From Bacillota bacterium (GTDB lineage Bacteria > Bacillota > Bacilli > Paenibacillales > NBRC-103111), in assembly GCA_023393235.1 (NCBI GenBank), contig JAEWMH010000123.1:1-14635 (forward strand): DNA of 14,635 nt, read 5' to 3'. Positions within the stretch are counted from its first letter, which is position 1. The number at the start of each line of letters is the position of its first letter. Positions 12,874 to 14,635 of this stretch are shown here, piece after piece. Position numbers and translations under genes: made by a program. Below the pieces are notes generated by a model, which worked only from the letters and a program-made list of their open reading frames with translations, ran no database searches and was not told the origin of the DNA.

Positions 12874-14103
12874 CTATTGGCCGATTTCCTCCCGGACGGG
12901 CTCGGGGGTTTCCCAGGAGGGAAACGGGTCACGCAGCGTCTTCCAGTCTGCCGCCATTTCCCCGTCGGTAAGCAGACATTGATCCAGCTGTGCGGTGAGA
13001 GCCTCCCGGTCCAGACGGATGCCGATGAGTACCAGCTCGTTGATCCGGTCGCCCCATTGGGAATCCCATGTTTTCAGAAGCTCCGGGCTTTCCTGGAAAT
13101 AACGCTCCCGCTCCTTCTCCGGAAGAGTCGCCAGCCAATATCCTGCCGGGCCAAACTGGATGGAAGGACCGGCCTGTCCGATGGAGGCGGCCATATCCGG
13201 GCGGGAGGCCAGCCATAGAAATCCCTTGGAGCGGACGATTTCCTGAGGCAGCTTAGTCAGGAATTTGTAAAGCCGGCCCGGGTGAAAAGGACGCCGCCTG
13301 CGGTACACGAAGGAGCCGATGCCGTACTCCTCCGTTTCCGGTGTATGCTCCTCCTTCTGCAGCTCCCGCATCCAGCCTGCGGAGGTGCTGGCTTCCTCGA
13401 AGTCGAAGCGGCCGGTATTGAGGATTTGGGCGGCATCGATCTTGCCGTATATGCTGCGGACCAGCTTGGCCCTGGGCTGAAGGGCCCGGAGCACTCCCTC
13501 CAGCTGCTCCAGCTCGGTTTCCTCCAGCCTGTCACATTTGTTCATAATCAGCACATCGCAGAACTCAATCTGGTCAATCAAGAGATCGATAATATCCGGC
13601 TCCTCCCCGCTCTCCTCCGCTTCAGTGCGCTCCAGGAGCTGGTTTCCGGAGGAGAAATTCCGCCACAGCGCATACGCATCCACCACCGTAACCATACAAT
13701 CCAACCGGCAATAGTCCGTCAGATCGACACCGTTGGCTTCATCCCGGTAGGTGAAGGTTTGGGCAATGGGCACAGGCTCGCCAATTCCCGTGGATTCGAT
13801 GAGAATATAGTCAAACCGCTTCTCCTCCGCCAGCTTCTTCACCTCCAGCAGCAGGTCCTCCCGCAGGGTGCAGCAGATGCAGCCGTTGGACAAGGAGACC
13901 AGCTTCTCCTCCGTACGGGACAGGGATGCGCCGGACTGGATTAGAGAATCGTCTATATTCACCTCGCCCATATCGTTTACAATGACGGCTACACGCAAGT
14001 TCTCCCGGTTGTTCAGCACATGGTTAAGCAGCGTGGTTTTGCCCGAGCCCAAATAGCCGCATAGAACAGTAACAGGAATCCGGTTGTCAGTCAATAAACT
14101 CAT
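12874..14103 (-). CDS. COG0523 (CobW-like) GTPase, putative zinc metallochaperone, YciC/ZagA-like
   Basis: G3E-family GTPase thought to deliver zinc to client proteins in zinc-poor cells. In B. subtilis, ZagA (YciC) activates folate synthesis enzyme FolE. 409 residues. Seen here: P-loop GYLGSGKTT (16-24), VNDMGEVNID (42-51), the metal-binding GCICCT with Cys75, Cys77 and Cys78, ESTGIGEP (102-109), NKCD base-recognition motif (187-190), and a C-terminal CobW domain with FVYRRRRPFHPGRLYKFL near 276. A Glu-rich stretch (about 157-168, RTEAEESGEEPD) may be a flexible metal-gathering loop. ATG 14103 begins the family N-terminus (IPVTVLCGYLG). The nearest AAGGAG is 12 bases away, a little far. A Zur box overlaps its promoter, which strongly supports a role in zinc limitation. 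Confidence 0.93.
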   Translation of the reverse strand: MSLLTDNRIPVTVLCGYLGSGKTTLLNHVLNNRENLRVAVIVNDMGEVNIDDSLIQSGASLSRTEEKLVSLSNGCICCTLREDLLLEVKKLAEEKRFDYILIESTGIGEPVPIAQTFTYRDEANGVDLTDYCRLDCMVTVVDAYALWRNFSSGNQLLERTEAEESGEEPDIIDLLIDQIEFCDVLIMNKCDRLEETELEQLEGVLRALQPRAKLVRSIYGKIDAAQILNTGRFDFEEASTSAGWMRELQKEEHTPETEEYGIGSFVYRRRRPFHPGRLYKFLTKLPQEIVRSKGFLWLASRPDMAASIGQAGPSIQFGPAGYWLATLPEKERERYFQESPELLKTWDSQWGDRINELVLIGIRLDREALTAQLDQCLLTDGEMAADWKTLRDPFPSWETPEPVREEIGQ

Positions 14104-14195
14104 TTCTTACGCTCACTCCTTGTGATTGCTTGGTATCCACTCGTCTACTACTCGCTTGTTATACGAGTCCGGGATACATACGGCATCCCGCTCTT

Positions 14196-14216
14196 AAATC
14201 GTAATATTTACTATTA
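14196..14216 (-). promoter_or_regulatory. Zur box of the COG0523 gene
   Basis: The plus strand reads AAATCGTAAT (14196-14205), A, then TTTACTATTA (14207-14216). The Bacillus Zur consensus is AAATCGTAAT-N-ATTACGATTT. The left half is perfect and the right half matches 7 of 10. It overlaps the -10 of the candidate promoter, a position suited to repression when zinc is plentiful. Confidence 0.82.
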
Positions 14217-14241
14217 AAACACATCTTTTCTAAACGCGCAA
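14213..14241 (-). promoter_or_regulatory. Candidate promoter of the COG0523 gene
   Basis: On the minus strand TTGCGC (14236-14241), 17 bases, then TTTAAT (14213-14218), a 5/6 match to the -10 consensus. The -10 overlaps the Zur box. The leader would be about 100 bases. Confidence 0.45.
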
Positions 14242-14393
14242 GACTTAAATAGGTGTGGATAGCTGAAGCACAACCTCCCATTCGCCTATGCCCCGGCCTA
14301 AAAGCTCCGTTCACCCTTGGCTTCCTTGGCCGCTTGGTTAACCCCCTTTATCTGAATTTGCACACACCCCCTGGTTGATAAAAAAATAACAAA

Positions 14394-14584
14394 AATAGCG
14401 GAACCGGAGTTCCGCTATTGCTAATACAAGTGTGGAAGTAAGCAGATAGCGGAAAGGTTTTTCCGTTATCCGCGAGGTCGCCCCTGCGTTGGCGGGGGTT
14501 CAGCAGCCATAGCGGAAATTGCGTTCCGCTAATCAGACGAAGTTGCACCTGAGCGCCCAGATAGCGGAACATAGCTTCCGCTAT
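14394..14584. repeat. Four-palindrome array B (TAGCGGAA-N6-TTCCGCTA)
   Basis: Copy 1 is 14396-14417 (centre CCGGAG; stem extends to 10 bp). Copy 2 is 14447-14468 (AGGTTT; one G-T pair). Copy 3 is 14510-14531 (ATTGCG). Copy 4 is 14562-14583 (CATAGC). Centre-to-centre distances are 51, 63 and 52 bases, nearly those of array A. Spacers are 29, 41 and 30 bases with no evident similarity to each other or to array A. A different GC-rich hairpin, CCCCTGC-GTTG-GCGGGGG (14481-14498), sits exactly at the midpoint of the array. No T-run follows any copy. Confidence 0.88.
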
Positions 14585-14635
14585 TGGAGCCACGCCGCGG
14601 ATGCGCCACCACGCTCCGGCTGACGAGGCATCACC

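Larger units (their letters stand above)
14104..14635. other. Gene-free right end with Zur-controlled promoter and palindrome array B
   Basis: No believable gene lies in these 532 bases. They hold the COG0523 leader with a small GGGAT/ATCCC hairpin (about 14170-14190), the Zur box and promoter (14196-14241), about 150 plain bases (14242-14393) in which I see nothing, and the four-palindrome array (14394-14584). Confidence 0.7.

Noticed and set aside
14394..14584. Reading all palindromes as rho-independent terminators
   Set aside because: Only copy 2 of array A is followed by a T-run. The others lie in GC-rich or mixed sequence with no T-run.

Overview
The window looks like chromosomal DNA of a Paenibacillus-type Bacillota. 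The evidence is: AGGAGG-type ribosome binding sites; TTG and GTG starts; a YkvI-family membrane protein; a Zur box of the Bacillus type in front of a COG0523 GTPase; an alkaline phosphatase ending in a copper-amine-oxidase-N-like stalk domain; and a rhamnogalacturonan lyase. I see no rRNA, tRNA, insertion sequence, prophage or CRISPR array. There are fourteen protein-coding genes, and most are housekeeping or nutrient genes.

Layout. Bases 1-2166 (-) are a family PL11 rhamnogalacturonan lyase, cut by the left window edge. Bases 2367-2994 (-) hold two overlapping small unknown genes, followed by xpt (xanthine phosphoribosyltransferase, 3106-3678, -). Bases 4020-4712 (+) encode a lipoprotein, which converges on a DedA protein (4806-5405, -) across a bidirectional terminator. 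The DedA gene is divergent from ykvI (5519-6565, +). The 3' end of ykvI overlaps a convergent membrane-protein gene (6491-6895, -) that follows another small membrane gene (6942-7238, -). An SDR oxidoreductase (7399-8163, +) and an EamA transporter (8359-9282, +) are separated by a multi-hairpin element. A 598-base gene-free stretch (9283-9880) carries a palindrome array, a terminator and a probably structured leader for an RsgA-type GTPase (9881-10948, +). A secreted alkaline phosphatase follows (11170-12795, +), then a convergent ZagA/YciC-like COG0523 GTPase (12874-14103, -) under a Zur box. The last 532 bases have no gene but hold a second palindrome array.

How genes work together. Several genes fit nutrient limitation: zinc (Zur box plus COG0523 GTPase), phosphate (alkaline phosphatase with a Pho-box-like upstream region), plant pectin (PL11 lyase) and purine salvage (xpt). 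They do not form one pathway.

The most unusual content is non-coding. Two gene-free stretches about 5 kb apart each hold four copies of the palindrome TAGCGGAA-N6-TTCCGCTA. Their centres are spaced 52-62-52 bases in one array and 51-63-52 in the other. The six-base loops and the spacers between palindromes share no evident sequence. Conserved stems and geometry with unconserved filler suggest an organised nucleoprotein site or an RNA hairpin array that I do not recognise. A second non-coding element (8168-8300) folds as one closed domain with three internal hairpins and has a near-perfect 10-base direct repeat at its ends. A third region (9631-9848) may be a structured leader RNA in front of the RsgA-type gene.
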